Below, in pieces: positions 9,679 to 18,755 of a stretch of 64,000 nucleotides of DNA. Under the pieces are notes generated by a model, which did not search any database, had not been told where the DNA came from, and saw only the letters and a program-made list of their open reading frames with translations. The position numbers were made by a program, and so were the translations under genes. The stretch's first letter is position 1. Every line of letters begins with the position of its first letter. Source of the DNA: Janthinobacterium sp. 344 (GTDB lineage: Bacteria; Pseudomonadota; Gammaproteobacteria; Burkholderiales; Burkholderiaceae_D); NCBI RefSeq assembly GCF_900112025.1, contig NZ_FOKL01000001.1:1231084-1295083 (forward strand). The letters run 5' to 3'.

Positions 9679-10308
9679 ATGAAACGATATCTCACCATCT
9701 TGATGGCCGCATTGACCGTGTTGCTCACCGGATGCGCCACCACCATACGCAGCGAAGTGACGGCATTCCATGAATGGCCGGCGCAATTGCACGACAAATC
9801 GTATGTGTTTGAAGCGCCGTCAGCGGAATATGACACGCTGGAATACCGCAACTATCAAAACCTGGTGCGCGCCGAACTGGCAAAGCATGGCTTCGGCGAA
9901 GCTTCCGGTCCTGCGGCAGCCAATTTGCGCGTGTCGATGGCTTTTTCGACGGTCGACTACCCTGAGCGCGTGATCCAGGCCACCGACCCGTTCTGGTATG
10001 GCCCCGGCTACTGGCCTGGCCGCTACGGCTACCGCTATGGCGCCTGGCCAGGCTACGGCCGCTTTGGCTATAACCCTTACTGGTATGGCCCGATGGAAGT
10101 GGAAGAAACCGTGCGGCATAAATATGAACGCGAATTGCGCGTGACGATCAATGACCGCACTGGCAAGAAACTGTACGACGTGACCGTGCAATCGACCAGC
10201 GGCAAGCGCGCCACGTCGCAAGTGATGCCCGCCATGGTGGCGAGCGCCTTTGCCGACTTCCCCGGCCAGAGCGGCGTGCCTCGTAAAGTGGAAGTAAAAA
10301 TAGAGTAA
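9679..10308 (+). CDS. DUF4136-type lipoprotein
   Basis: 209 residues starting MKRYLTILMAALTVLLTGCA, a lipoprotein signal peptide with lipobox LTGC. The mature part matches the DUF4136 pattern: an early YxFxxP-type segment (YVFEAPSAEYD), an L-x-x-F segment near DLRVSMAFSTVDY-like NLRVSMAFSTV, an aromatic Gly/Tyr/Trp/Pro-rich loop around residues 110-145, and a final region where a conserved domain binds the envelope. AAGGAG lies 8 bases before the chosen ATG; an upstream in-frame start at 9652 lacks this. Probably outer-membrane anchored. Function of the family unknown. Confidence 0.88.
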   Translation: MKRYLTILMAALTVLLTGCATTIRSEVTAFHEWPAQLHDKSYVFEAPSAEYDTLEYRNYQNLVRAELAKHGFGEASGPAAANLRVSMAFSTVDYPERVIQATDPFWYGPGYWPGRYGYRYGAWPGYGRFGYNPYWYGPMEVEETVRHKYERELRVTINDRTGKKLYDVTVQSTSGKRATSQVMPAMVASAFADFPGQSGVPRKVEVKIE

Positions 10309-10322
10309 ACACGCGGCAATGC

Positions 10323-10363
10323 AAAAAACCGGCTGGTGCAGCAATGCGCCAGCCGGTTTTTTT
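10323..10363. terminator. Intrinsic terminator after the DUF4136 gene
   Basis: Stem ccggctgg/ccagccgg with A tract upstream and a run of seven T downstream. Because of the flanking A tract it may also serve the minus-strand quinone oxidoreductase group. Confidence 0.9.
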
Positions 10364-10380
10364 ATGTCTGCGTTCTATGC

Positions 10381-10500
10381 CTATGAGTAATATGCCTCGG
10401 CGGCAAAGGTGAGCGCGCCGATCAGCGCCACGGCCAATAACAGCACGATCAGCAGGCGGCCGAATTTCGGCGCGCCGTCCTTATCACCCTCGCCGCTCAT
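10381..10500 (-). CDS. 39-residue single-span membrane peptide coupled to the quinone oxidoreductase gene
   Basis: The minus strand encodes MSGEGDKDGAPKFGRLLIVL then LLAVALIGALTFAAEAYYS and a TAG stop. A charged N-terminus is followed by one hydrophobic helix. Its ATG (10498-10500) overlaps the TGA of the oxidoreductase (10497-10499) in an ATGA junction, the usual arrangement for translational coupling. Codon use resembles the neighbours. It ends just before the bidirectional terminator. Function unknown. Confidence 0.65.
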   Translation of the reverse strand: MSGEGDKDGAPKFGRLLIVLLLAVALIGALTFAAEAYYS

Positions 10501-11486
10501 GGCACGATGATGGTCGAACCAGTGGTCTTGCGCGCTTCCAGGTCCGTGTGTGCCTGGGCGATATTGGCCAGGCTGTAGCGCTGGTTGATCTCGATCTGCA
10601 CTTCGCCACTGCTGACGACGCCGAACAGCGAGCTTGCCATCTCTTCCAGGTTCGCGCGGTTCGACGCATAGCTGAACAGGGCCGGACGCGTGAGGAACAG
10701 CGAGCCGCGCGACGCCAGTTCGCTCAGGGTGAACGGCGGCACGGGGCCGGACGCATTGCCGAAGCTGACCATCATGCCCAGCGGCGCCAGGCAGTCGAGC
10801 GAGCCGATGAAGGTATCCTTGCCGATGGAATCGTAGACCACGGAGACGCCCTTGCCGCCCGTGATCTCGCGCACGCGTTCGACGAAATTTTCCGTGTTGT
10901 AGTTGATGACGTGGGTGGCGCCATGCGCCTTGGCCAGCGCCGCCTTTTCATCGGAACCGGCCGTGCCGATCAGGTTCACGCCCAGCACCTTGGCCCACTG
11001 GCAGGCGATCAGGCCCACGCCGCCCGCGGCCGCGTGGAACAGCACCGTGTCGCCCGCCTTCAGGGCCACCGTGCGGTGGAACAGGTATTGCACCGTCAAG
11101 CCTTGCAGCATCATGGCGGCGGCCGTGTCGAAACCGATGCGCTCGGGCAGCACCAGCAGCAGGGCCGCCGGCAGGTTGCGCTGCTGCGCATAGGCGCCAT
11201 TGATGCGCGCCGCATACGCCACGCGGTCGCCCACCTTCACCTCGGTGACGCCCTCGCCTACCGCCTCGACGATGCCCGCGCCCTCGACGCCGAGGCCGTT
11301 CGGCAGCGGCTGCGGGTACAAGCCCGTGCGGAAATACACATCGATGAAATTGAGGCCGATGGCCTCATGCTTCACGCGCGCCTCGCCGGGACCGGGCGGC
11401 GGCAGTTCCACGTCCACATACTCCATCACTTCCGGGCCGCCCACGCGCTGTACGCGGATGGCCTTGGTGGTAATCGTTGCGCTCAC
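10497..11486 (-). CDS. NADPH:quinone oxidoreductase (zeta-crystallin-like MDR family)
   Basis: 329 residues of the zinc-free medium-chain dehydrogenase family, most like E. coli QorA. An N-terminal GroES-like domain carries VKHEAIGLNFIDVYFRTGLY and EGAGIVEAVG. The Rossmann part has the dinucleotide motif AAAGGVGLIACQWAKVLG. No structural zinc Cys cluster. Likely reduces quinones with NADPH in the cytoplasm. Followed by a coupled 39-residue membrane peptide; preceded by mgsA 33 bp away on the same strand, so the three may form one transcript. Confidence 0.92.
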   Translation of the reverse strand: MSATITTKAIRVQRVGGPEVMEYVDVELPPPGPGEARVKHEAIGLNFIDVYFRTGLYPQPLPNGLGVEGAGIVEAVGEGVTEVKVGDRVAYAARINGAYAQQRNLPAALLLVLPERIGFDTAAAMMLQGLTVQYLFHRTVALKAGDTVLFHAAAGGVGLIACQWAKVLGVNLIGTAGSDEKAALAKAHGATHVINYNTENFVERVREITGGKGVSVVYDSIGKDTFIGSLDCLAPLGMMVSFGNASGPVPPFTLSELASRGSLFLTRPALFSYASNRANLEEMASSLFGVVSSGEVQIEINQRYSLANIAQAHTDLEARKTTGSTIIVP

Positions 11487-11519
11487 AATAGGCTCCTAGA
11501 AGAAGAATCGGGAAAAACG

Positions 11520-11909
11520 TCAGGCGGCCGCGCTGGCCCGCGCCTGCAGCTGCGACAGCACCAGGTGCGCCGACGACAGATTCGTTGCGCACGCCACGTT
11601 GTGCACGTCGCAGGCGCGCACCAGGGCATTGATGTCCGGCTCGTGCGGCTGCGGCGTCATCGGGTCGCGCAGGAAGATCACGCAATCGATCAAGCCTTCC
11701 ACCAGCAGCGAGCCGATCTGCAAATCGCCGCCGAACGGGCCGGAATGCTTGCGCTCGACCGCCAGGCCCAGCTCGTTGATCAGGCGGCCGCCCGTGGTGC
11801 CCGTGGCCGACAGTTCACAGCCCTTTAAAAAATCCAGATATTCGCCCGCCAGGGTAATCATGTCATCTTTTTTCTTGTCGTGGGCGATCAGGGCGATGCG
11901 TGTTTTCAT
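11520..11909 (-). CDS. mgsA: Methylglyoxal synthase
   Basis: Converts dihydroxyacetone phosphate to methylglyoxal and phosphate, a bypass of lower glycolysis under phosphate limitation. 129 residues. Recognised by [13 protein letters not shown], the phosphate loop ATGTTGGRL, and [13 protein letters not shown] containing the catalytic Asp, followed by [18 protein letters not shown]. Lies in line with the downstream oxidoreductase, which could act on reactive carbonyl stress, though that link is speculative. Confidence 0.96.
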   Translation of the reverse strand: MKTRIALIAHDKKKDDMITLAGEYLDFLKGCELSATGTTGGRLINELGLAVERKHSGPFGGDLQIGSLLVEGLIDCVIFLRDPMTPQPHEPDINALVRACDVHNVACATNLSSAHLVLSQLQARASAAA

Positions 11910-11938
11910 GGTGAGGGCGTTTTCAGTGGGTGGAGGAA

Positions 11939-12859
11939 TTATTTCTTTTTCGACAGCAAGTAAATCCCGGCCAGCACCAGGCTGGTGCCGGCCAGTTGCC
12001 AGTTGGTGATCGGTTCATCGAGGATCATGGCGCCCAGGAACAGGGTCGACACGGGGCCGATCATGCCCGCCTGCGAGGCGACGGGCGCGCCGATGCGCTC
12101 GACGGCGATCATGGTCATGAAGACGGGCATCACCGTGCAAAAGATGCCGTTCAACAGGGACAGGCCATACACGGGCATGGGCTGGATCAGCAGGTCGACG
12201 GGGCGCAGGATGAAAAATTGCAGGATGCAGGCAGCGCTGGCCACGCACATCGCGTAGGAAACGAGGCGCATCGAGCCGATGCGCTTCACCAGCTCGCCCG
12301 AACCGAGCAGGTACACGGCATACGCGCAGGCCGAACCCAGCACCAGGGTGGAACCGAGCGCCACATTGCTGGCGCCACCCTGCAAGTCGTGCACGAAGAC
12401 CAGCACGATGCCGCAGTACGAGGTAAACAGGGCCAGCCACTGCAAGCGGCTGATGCGCTGCTTGAAATACACGGTGGTAATGAGCAGCACGAAAGTGGGC
12501 GTGAGGAACAGGATCAGCCGCTCGAGGCCCACGGAAATGTATTGCAGGCCAAGAAAGTCCAGATAGCTGGACAGGTAGTAGCCGACGAGTCCCAGCCCGA
12601 CCAGGCGCAGGCGGTCGCGGTTCGACAGCGGCGGCTCCGTGCGCATCTGCCACCAGGCGATGACGGCGAACACGGGCAGCGAAAAGATCATCCGGAAGGC
12701 GATCAGGGTCACGGCATCGATCTGGTAGCGGTACAGCAGCTTGGCGACGATGGCCTTGGTGGAAAACAGCACCGCCCCGCCCACGGCGATGGCCAGGCCA
12801 CCGAGGTAGACGGAACGGGGAATCGAGGGAGGACTTGCTTGCGGGGAACTGGAGCTCAT
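11939..12859 (-). CDS. EamA/DMT-superfamily transporter
   Basis: 306 residues with about ten hydrophobic helices in two EamA repeats ([20 protein letters not shown] near the start; [19 protein letters not shown] in the second half). The drug/metabolite transporter superfamily exports amino acids, nucleosides or other small metabolites across the inner membrane; the substrate cannot be read from sequence. The start MSSSSPQ at 12859 is preferred to an upstream in-frame ATG because the upstream 17 codons run into the repeat region. Upstream lie the tandem 63-bp units with dispersed palindromes. Confidence 0.88.
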   Translation of the reverse strand: MSSSSPQASPPSIPRSVYLGGLAIAVGGAVLFSTKAIVAKLLYRYQIDAVTLIAFRMIFSLPVFAVIAWWQMRTEPPLSNRDRLRLVGLGLVGYYLSSYLDFLGLQYISVGLERLILFLTPTFVLLITTVYFKQRISRLQWLALFTSYCGIVLVFVHDLQGGASNVALGSTLVLGSACAYAVYLLGSGELVKRIGSMRLVSYAMCVASAACILQFFILRPVDLLIQPMPVYGLSLLNGIFCTVMPVFMTMIAVERIGAPVASQAGMIGPVSTLFLGAMILDEPITNWQLAGTSLVLAGIYLLSKKK

Positions 12860-12873
12860 GCCCAGATTGTAAT

Positions 12874-12990
12874 GGCAAAAGCCAAAGCAAGCTGATAACC
12901 CCAACGGCAAATACCGGGGTCGGACCCTGAGGGTCAGGCAAAAGCCAAAGTCGGCTGAGTACCGGGGTCAGACCCGACGGGTCTGACCCC
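12874..12990. repeat. Two diverged 63-bp tandem units carrying copies 2 and 3 of the dispersed palindrome
   Basis: ggcaaaagccaaag occurs at 12874-12887 and again at 12937-12950, a 63-bp period. Each is followed by a palindrome: a degenerate one at 12916-12939 and a perfect one at 12964-12990 (ggggtcagaccc, gac, gggtctgacccc; 12-bp arms). The element fills the gap between the phoD stop and the EamA gene. Confidence 0.8.
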
Positions 12991-12995
12991 AGCCG

Positions 12996-15479
12996 TTACG
13001 CCACCACCACCGCCGCCGCACCCGCCGTCACCGTCGCCGTCGTCACGCGCGCAATCACGTTCGACGGCGCCGCCGTGCCGACCAGCTTGTTCACCTGCTT
13101 GAACTGCGCCACCAACTTGCCCGGGGTCAAAGTGACCACCGTGTAGCCCTGCGCATCCGTGTTCAGGTGCTTGATCCACGGGTTGTTGCCCAGGCCGGAC
13201 AATTGCTGCGCCAGGCCCAGCAGGGTCACGCTGAAGTCAGTGCTCGCTTTCAAGCCAGCCTGCACGGCCGACACGGTCGCCTCGAGCTGCGCTTCCGGCA
13301 CGCCCTTGGCGGCCAGCGCGCCGCGCAGCTGCACGCGCAACTGCTCCAGCAGGCTGTCGACGGTCGGCGCGGCCTTGCCCATGGTGTAGTCGAGCAGGTT
13401 GACGTCGAGGTTGACCGTGCCCAGGCCCGTGACCGGAATCGCCAGCGGATAACTGACCAGGGTGCCGATGTCGCCCATCGTGCCGGCCGCCGACTTCAAA
13501 TAGCTGAAGAAGGAATCGGAACTGACGCCGGCCGACACCAGGTCCACCATCACGGGCGTGCCGCCGCCGGCCGCGTCGAAATCGTCGCTGACCGTGCCGG
13601 CGAAGAACGAGTGGATATCGCCCGTGATCGCCACCACGTTGCCGATGGCATTGCTTTTCAGTTGCGCCATCAGGTTCTTGCGCTCGCTGTTGTAGCCATC
13701 CCACTGGTCGCAGTTGAGCAGGAAGCGCGTGAAGAACGGCGCCAGCGCCGCCTGCTGGCCCGATGCGGCCACAAAACTCGAGGCGGCGCCCTTGGCTTGC
13801 ACGTCGGGCTTGATCCAGCCGAAGGCGATCACCTGCGCGGCGGCGGCCGGCGAGCCGCTGTTGTAGGCCGCCACCGTGATGCCGGCCTGGGCCGCGCTCA
13901 AGCCGGCGCCCACGGCGGCCGCGCCCTGCGCGCCGGCGTTCGCCGCCGCGCCGGCAATCGCCATGGCCGCCGCTTGCGCGACGGACTGCGATGCACCGGC
14001 CGTGGCGGCGGCCACGATGGCGGACGCCAGCGGCACGCTGCCGCCGACCAGCGGCAAGGTGCTGGCGATGGCCTGGCCCACGGTCGACATGGCGCTCAGG
14101 GCCAGCAGGGTGGCGATGGCGTCCGTGCCATTCAGGCCCATGCGCAGCAGCGACACTTCATTGCCCCACAGCTTCCAGGTGGCCGTGGCCGCCTTCATCT
14201 TGCCCTTCCACCAGTCGCGCTGCGTGCTGCCCAGCATGCCGACGGCCGCCAGCGGGTCGGCGCCGGCCTTGGTGGCGGCCGCCATCTTTTGCCCTTCCAC
14301 GCTGTCGAACAGCGCCTGCGGCACCAGGTAGCGGCTGCCGATGCTGCCCAGCGGCTTGCCCGTGGCCGGGTTGATCGTCGATTCGGCGATCGCATGGTCG
14401 GCGCGGTACAGGCGCTCGTCCGTCATCACCAGCTGCATCAGTTTGCCGAACTGGAAATCGCGGTAGATCTGGATATTCTGGAACGTTGTCGCGGCGCTAT
14501 CGAAGGTGACGTCGGCCGGCATGTATTCGAACCACGCCTGGTTGGCGCTGCGGCGGCGGGCCGGCTGGTGCAGATCGCTGCCATCAGGCGCCACGATGCC
14601 TTCATAGGTGGAGGCATCCTGCCACGCATCGTCCGTGAATTCATGGTCATCCCAGATGGCGATGAAGGCGAAGCGCTCATGCACGGCCTGCAGGCGCGTA
14701 TCGGTGCGGTATTTCTTGTACAGGTAACGGTAGTCGGCCACCGTGGTGGCATATTTGGCGCCCGCATTGCCGCTTTTATACGTCCCGTCCGGCAATTTCA
14801 GCTGGTCGTGGCGGCCTTCCACGGCGCCGCTCTGGAAGGCTTCGCCCACCGTTTCATAGATGTAGTCTCCCAGGTGGACGATGAAGTCCAGCGCTTCGTT
14901 GGCGGCGATGTGCGACAGCGCGCCCCAGTGGTTGATGCTCCAGTCCTGGCACGTCAGGTAGGCGAACTGCAGCTGCGCCACGTCGCTGGTCGCGGCGGGC
15001 GCCGTCTTGAAGCGGCCCACGTTCGAGCGCACGTCGCCGGCGATGAACTGGTAGAAATACACCTGGCCCGGCTGCAAGCCCGTCACCTTGTGGCGCAGGG
15101 TATTGTCGAAATCGGCCTTCAGGGGCAGCTTGGCGTCGACGATGGGCGTGCCGGCCAGGGCCGTGTTGCCGCCCAGCGCGGCCGTGTTGTCGGCGGCGCT
15201 GACGATCAGGCGCACGGCGACGTCGGCCTTGCCGGCCACGGCGGGCGCGACGGCGTCGAAGCTGGCGGGCACGACGCGCGTCCACAGCATGGCGCTGTCG
15301 GCGCGCGGGTCGCCCGACGCCACGCTTTGCGGGAATTTCCAGTCGCTGCCCGTGGCCAGCGGCACGCCGGGATCGCTGTGATCGGTGCTGCCGCAGGCGG
15401 CAAGGCCGACAGTCGCCACGGAGACGGTAATAAAGCCGCCCAATTTCAGGAATTGCCGTCTATCCATTTGACTTGCCAT
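12996..15479 (-). CDS. phoD: PhoD-family alkaline phosphatase/phosphodiesterase with Tat signal and large inserts
   Basis: 827 residues, against roughly 520-580 for typical PhoD. The N-terminus DRRQFLKLGGFITVSVATVG is a twin-arginine signal, ending in LAAC, which could also be a lipobox. PhoD metal motifs are present: TCQDW (about 176-180), HLGDYIYE (202-209), WDDHE (276-280) and GDIHS (620-624). Extra length comes from an Ala/Gly-rich stretch about 450-585 and another insert about 665-770. Expected to be exported folded to the periplasm or cell surface to release phosphate from organic esters. The annotated start gives the longer signal; MDRRQ four codons later is possible. Confidence 0.9.
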   Translation of the reverse strand: MASQMDRRQFLKLGGFITVSVATVGLAACGSTDHSDPGVPLATGSDWKFPQSVASGDPRADSAMLWTRVVPASFDAVAPAVAGKADVAVRLIVSAADNTAALGGNTALAGTPIVDAKLPLKADFDNTLRHKVTGLQPGQVYFYQFIAGDVRSNVGRFKTAPAATSDVAQLQFAYLTCQDWSINHWGALSHIAANEALDFIVHLGDYIYETVGEAFQSGAVEGRHDQLKLPDGTYKSGNAGAKYATTVADYRYLYKKYRTDTRLQAVHERFAFIAIWDDHEFTDDAWQDASTYEGIVAPDGSDLHQPARRRSANQAWFEYMPADVTFDSAATTFQNIQIYRDFQFGKLMQLVMTDERLYRADHAIAESTINPATGKPLGSIGSRYLVPQALFDSVEGQKMAAATKAGADPLAAVGMLGSTQRDWWKGKMKAATATWKLWGNEVSLLRMGLNGTDAIATLLALSAMSTVGQAIASTLPLVGGSVPLASAIVAAATAGASQSVAQAAAMAIAGAAANAGAQGAAAVGAGLSAAQAGITVAAYNSGSPAAAAQVIAFGWIKPDVQAKGAASSFVAASGQQAALAPFFTRFLLNCDQWDGYNSERKNLMAQLKSNAIGNVVAITGDIHSFFAGTVSDDFDAAGGGTPVMVDLVSAGVSSDSFFSYLKSAAGTMGDIGTLVSYPLAIPVTGLGTVNLDVNLLDYTMGKAAPTVDSLLEQLRVQLRGALAAKGVPEAQLEATVSAVQAGLKASTDFSVTLLGLAQQLSGLGNNPWIKHLNTDAQGYTVVTLTPGKLVAQFKQVNKLVGTAAPSNVIARVTTATVTAGAAAVVVA

Positions 15480-15604
15480 GATGTCGCGCCCTTAATCTTG
15501 ATTATTCGAGTGGTGGGATGATGCATAACATGAAAGCGCATCACTTTAACAACAAAATGTGTCGGCTTGATGACGGGGCCAGGCCGCTTTGCGGGGGGGC
15601 GATA

Positions 15605-15613
15605 TGCTAAAAT
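15605..15613 (+). promoter_or_regulatory. Possible extended -10 promoter of yebC
   Basis: TGCTAAAAT at 15605-15613 fits an extended -10 (TGnTAAAAT), 40 bp before the yebC start. No good -35 was found, which extended -10 promoters can lack. Confidence 0.4.
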
Positions 15614-15652
15614 GTCGGCCACAATTGAACACCCGTCTAAGGAAGATTCGAC

Positions 15653-16378
15653 ATGGCAGGACATAGCAAATGGGCCAATATCAAGCATAAAAAGGCTGCC
15701 ACCGATGCCAAGCGCGGCAAAATCTGGACGCGCCTGATCAAGGAAATCACGGTCGCGGCCCGCATGGGCGGCGCCGATATCGCGGCCAATCCGCGCCTGC
15801 GCCTGGCAGTCGACAAGGCTGCCGACGCGAACATGCCAAAAGACAACGTCCAGCGCGCGATCAACCGTGGCAGCGGCGGCGTCGATGGCGCCAACTATGA
15901 AGAAGTGCGCTACGAAGGCTACGGCGTGGGCGGCGCGGCCGTCATCGTCGAATGCATGACGGACAACCGCGTGCGCACGGTGGCCGAGGTGCGCAACGCC
16001 TTCAACAAGAATGGCGGCAACATGGGCAACGAAGGCTCCGTCGCCTTCATGTTCCAGCACTGCGGCCAGCTGCTGTTCGCGCCGGGCACCGACGAAGACA
16101 AGCTGATGGAAGCGGCCCTGGAAGCGGGCGCCGAAGACGTCATCGCCGACGAGGAAGGCGGCTTCGAAGTGCTGACCCCCGTGCACGATTTCGCCGCCGT
16201 CAAGGAAGCGCTGGAAGCGGCCGGCTTCAAGGCCGAAGTGGCCGAAGTCATCATGAAGCCGGCGACGGAAACCGTGTACACGGGCGACGACGCCATCAAG
16301 ATGCAAAAGCTGATCGATGCGCTGGAGCTGCTCGATGATGTGCAGGAAGTCTTCACCAACGCATTAATAGAGAATTAA
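15653..16378 (+). CDS. yebC: YebC/PmpR-family protein
   Basis: 241 residues beginning [20 protein letters not shown], the family signature. The rest follows the three-domain YebC fold, including [14 protein letters not shown] and the acidic patch ending [11 protein letters not shown]. Family members act as transcriptional regulators and, as shown more recently for some, as factors that relieve ribosome stalling at proline-rich sequence. AAGGAAG precedes the ATG. Followed by purD 73 bp on, same strand. Confidence 0.96.
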   Translation: MAGHSKWANIKHKKAATDAKRGKIWTRLIKEITVAARMGGADIAANPRLRLAVDKAADANMPKDNVQRAINRGSGGVDGANYEEVRYEGYGVGGAAVIVECMTDNRVRTVAEVRNAFNKNGGNMGNEGSVAFMFQHCGQLLFAPGTDEDKLMEAALEAGAEDVIADEEGGFEVLTPVHDFAAVKEALEAAGFKAEVAEVIMKPATETVYTGDDAIKMQKLIDALELLDDVQEVFTNALIEN

Positions 16379-16451
16379 TCTAGAGAATTAATCACTCTGC
16401 ACACAAGGGCGGCACCGCCGCCCTGCAACCCACACTGAACGAACGGTCCCT

Positions 16452-17720
16452 ATGAAAATTCTGGTAGTCGGCTCTGGCGGCCGCGAACACGCCCTGGCCT
16501 GGAAACTGGCCCAGTCCGAACGCATACAGATGGTATATGTCGCGCCGGGCAACGGCGGCACCGCGCGCGATGCGCGCCTGGTCAATCTCGATATCAGCGA
16601 CCCGCAATTGCTGGCCGACTTCGTTCAGCAGGAACACATCGGCCTGACCGTCGTCGGTCCGGAAGTGCCGCTGGCCGCCGGCATCGTCAACCTGTTCCGC
16701 TCGCGCGGCCTGAAAATCTTCGGTCCGACGAAGGAAGCGGCGCAGCTGGAATCGTCGAAGGACTTCGCCAAGGCCTTCATGCAGCGCCACGGCATCCCGA
16801 CGGCCGCCTACCAGACGTTCTCCGACGTCGCTCCGGCGCACGCCTACGTCGACGCCATGGGCGCGCCCATCGTCATCAAGGCCGACGGCCTGGCCGCCGG
16901 CAAGGGCGTGGTTGTGGCATTGACCCTGGAAGAAGCGCACCAGGCGGTCGACAACATGCTGTCGGATAACCAGTTCGGCGACGCCGGCGCGCGCATCGTC
17001 ATCGAGGAATTCCTCGCCGGCGAAGAGGCCAGCTTCATCGTCATGTGCGACGGCAAGAACATCCTGCCGCTGGCCACCAGCCAGGACCACAAGCGCCTAA
17101 AGGACCACGACCAGGGTCCGAACACGGGCGGCATGGGCGCGTATTCGCCCGCCCCGATCGTCACGCCGGCCATGCATGCGCGCGTCATGCGCGAGATCAT
17201 CGTGCCGACCATCCAGGGCATGGCCAAGGACGGCATCACGTTCACGGGCTTCCTGTACGCGGGCCTGATGATCGACGACAAGGGCACGCCGAAGACGCTG
17301 GAATTCAACTGCCGCATGGGCGACCCGGAGACGCAGCCCATCATGGCGCGCCTGAAGACCGACCTGGTCACCGTCATGGAACACGCCGTCAACGGCACGC
17401 TCGACGCCGTGGAACTGGAATGGGACCGCCGCACGGCCGTCGGCGTCGTCATGGCCGCCGCCGGCTACCCGGACGATCCCGTCAAGGGCACGCCGATCGG
17501 CGACATCCCGGCCGAAACGCCAGACTCCGTCACCTTCCATGCGGGCACCCGCATCGAAGGCGAGCGCCTGGTCACGAATGGCGGGCGCGTGCTGTGCGTG
17601 GTGGGCCTGGGCGACAGCATCAAGATGGCGCAGAAGCAGGCGTATGAAACGGTGGAAAAAATCCACTTCGACGGCGCGCAGTACCGCCGCGACATCGGCT
17701 GGCGCGGCCTGAAGCACTGA
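16452..17720 (+). CDS. purD: Phosphoribosylamine-glycine ligase
   Basis: ATP-dependent ligation of glycine to phosphoribosylamine, second step of de novo purine synthesis. 422 residues, normal length. N-terminal MKILVVGSGGREHALAWKLA, the GARS ATP-grasp region with DHKRLKDHDQGPNTGGMGAY, and the metal/ATP segment LEFNCRMGDPETQ are all present. Ends with the C-terminal GARS domain and is followed by a clear terminator. Confidence 0.97.
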   Translation: MKILVVGSGGREHALAWKLAQSERIQMVYVAPGNGGTARDARLVNLDISDPQLLADFVQQEHIGLTVVGPEVPLAAGIVNLFRSRGLKIFGPTKEAAQLESSKDFAKAFMQRHGIPTAAYQTFSDVAPAHAYVDAMGAPIVIKADGLAAGKGVVVALTLEEAHQAVDNMLSDNQFGDAGARIVIEEFLAGEEASFIVMCDGKNILPLATSQDHKRLKDHDQGPNTGGMGAYSPAPIVTPAMHARVMREIIVPTIQGMAKDGITFTGFLYAGLMIDDKGTPKTLEFNCRMGDPETQPIMARLKTDLVTVMEHAVNGTLDAVELEWDRRTAVGVVMAAAGYPDDPVKGTPIGDIPAETPDSVTFHAGTRIEGERLVTNGGRVLCVVGLGDSIKMAQKQAYETVEKIHFDGAQYRRDIGWRGLKH

Positions 17721-17741
17721 TCCGCCCCTTGCGGCACACGG

Positions 17742-17785
17742 CAGGGCCGGCGCGGAACTTCTCCGCCCCGGCCCTGTTGTTTTTT
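17742..17785 (+). terminator. Intrinsic terminator after purD
   Basis: Arms cagggccgg (17742-17750) and ccggccctg (17768-17776) with further inner pairing, followed by ttgtttttt. Confidence 0.88.
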
Positions 17786-17844
17786 GTGCGTCTGAAAAAT
17801 GGGCATTGCGCTACCATGCTGCCTTCCTGACAAAGTTGCCGCCC

Positions 17845-18639
17845 ATGACAGCCCACGCCCATCCCGCCCTTGCCGAACTGCGCCAGCTTGGCCTGATCAC
17901 TGCCACGGAGCTCGGCGAGGCCATGGACGAACTGGCCATCCTCGCCCTGGACGAGGAAGACGATGTCGACATGCCGCGGCTGGACGCCGATGCGGGCCTC
18001 GCCGACGCGCTGGCCTGGCTGCTGCGCACGGACCTGCTGCCGCAGGACGCGTTCCTGCCAAGGGTGCGCGACCTGGCGCGCCAGCATGACGGCGCGGCCT
18101 TGCTCGAACGCCAGCGGCTGGCCGCCGACGCGCTGCGGCACGTCAACCGCCTGGCCGTCGACACCCTCTACGAGGAAGACCTGATCAACCAGTGGCAGCG
18201 CGATGCCGCCCACGCCAGCCTGCCCGCCGACCGCCTGCTCGCCTCGCCGATTGCCGCCGTGCGCGAGATGCTCGCGCAGGGCAGCTTGACGCCGCCACAG
18301 TTCGAGGCCCTGCGCACGCGCCAGCACGGTTCGGAACTGGCGCGCATCATCATCGACGGCGCCGCGCGCCAGCTACGCCGCGAGCGGCCCGCCCATGCGC
18401 GGCCGGGAACCTGGCTGCTGGCCGCGCTGCTGCTGCTGGCGCTGGGCCTTGCCGGCAGGGCTATCCTCAGCAGGCAGGCCATGGCGCCGCGTGCGGCTGG
18501 CATCGAAGGCCCCGCCATCGAACGTGGCGACCTGCAGCCGCGCGCCGCGCACGCCGTGGAGAGTGCGCGCGTGCCCGGCGCCGGTGCGGACCTGTCGATC
18601 ACGGTGGTGCAGGACGGCGCCACGCCATCGGCGCGCTGA
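17845..18639 (+). CDS. Hypothetical protein with one C-terminal membrane helix
   Basis: 264 residues; I do not recognise the family. The first 180 residues are acidic to neutral, Ala/Leu-rich and predicted helical, with repeated short segments (LDEEDDVDMPRLDADAG). A single hydrophobic helix follows (WLLAALLLLALGLAGRAIL), then a 60-residue tail. The topology suggests a cytoplasmic domain tethered to the inner membrane. A TTG start at 17806 would add 13 residues; no clear ribosome site supports either. It stands alone between purD and hemF. Confidence 0.7.
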   Translation: MTAHAHPALAELRQLGLITATELGEAMDELAILALDEEDDVDMPRLDADAGLADALAWLLRTDLLPQDAFLPRVRDLARQHDGAALLERQRLAADALRHVNRLAVDTLYEEDLINQWQRDAAHASLPADRLLASPIAAVREMLAQGSLTPPQFEALRTRQHGSELARIIIDGAARQLRRERPAHARPGTWLLAALLLLALGLAGRAILSRQAMAPRAAGIEGPAIERGDLQPRAAHAVESARVPGAGADLSITVVQDGATPSAR

Positions 18640-18755
18640 ATCAACATACCGGCGCGCAGTAAAAGCCCACGGCACAAGCGCCGGCCTATCACAAAAACGC
18701 GTAACAGGGTACAATCCGTCCTTACTTTTTTATTTCGGCCTCGTCGGCCCACGCG

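Noticed and set aside
13167-15521. 784-codon plus-strand frame opposite phoD
   Set aside because: Antisense shadow; phoD has a Tat signal and all metal motifs.
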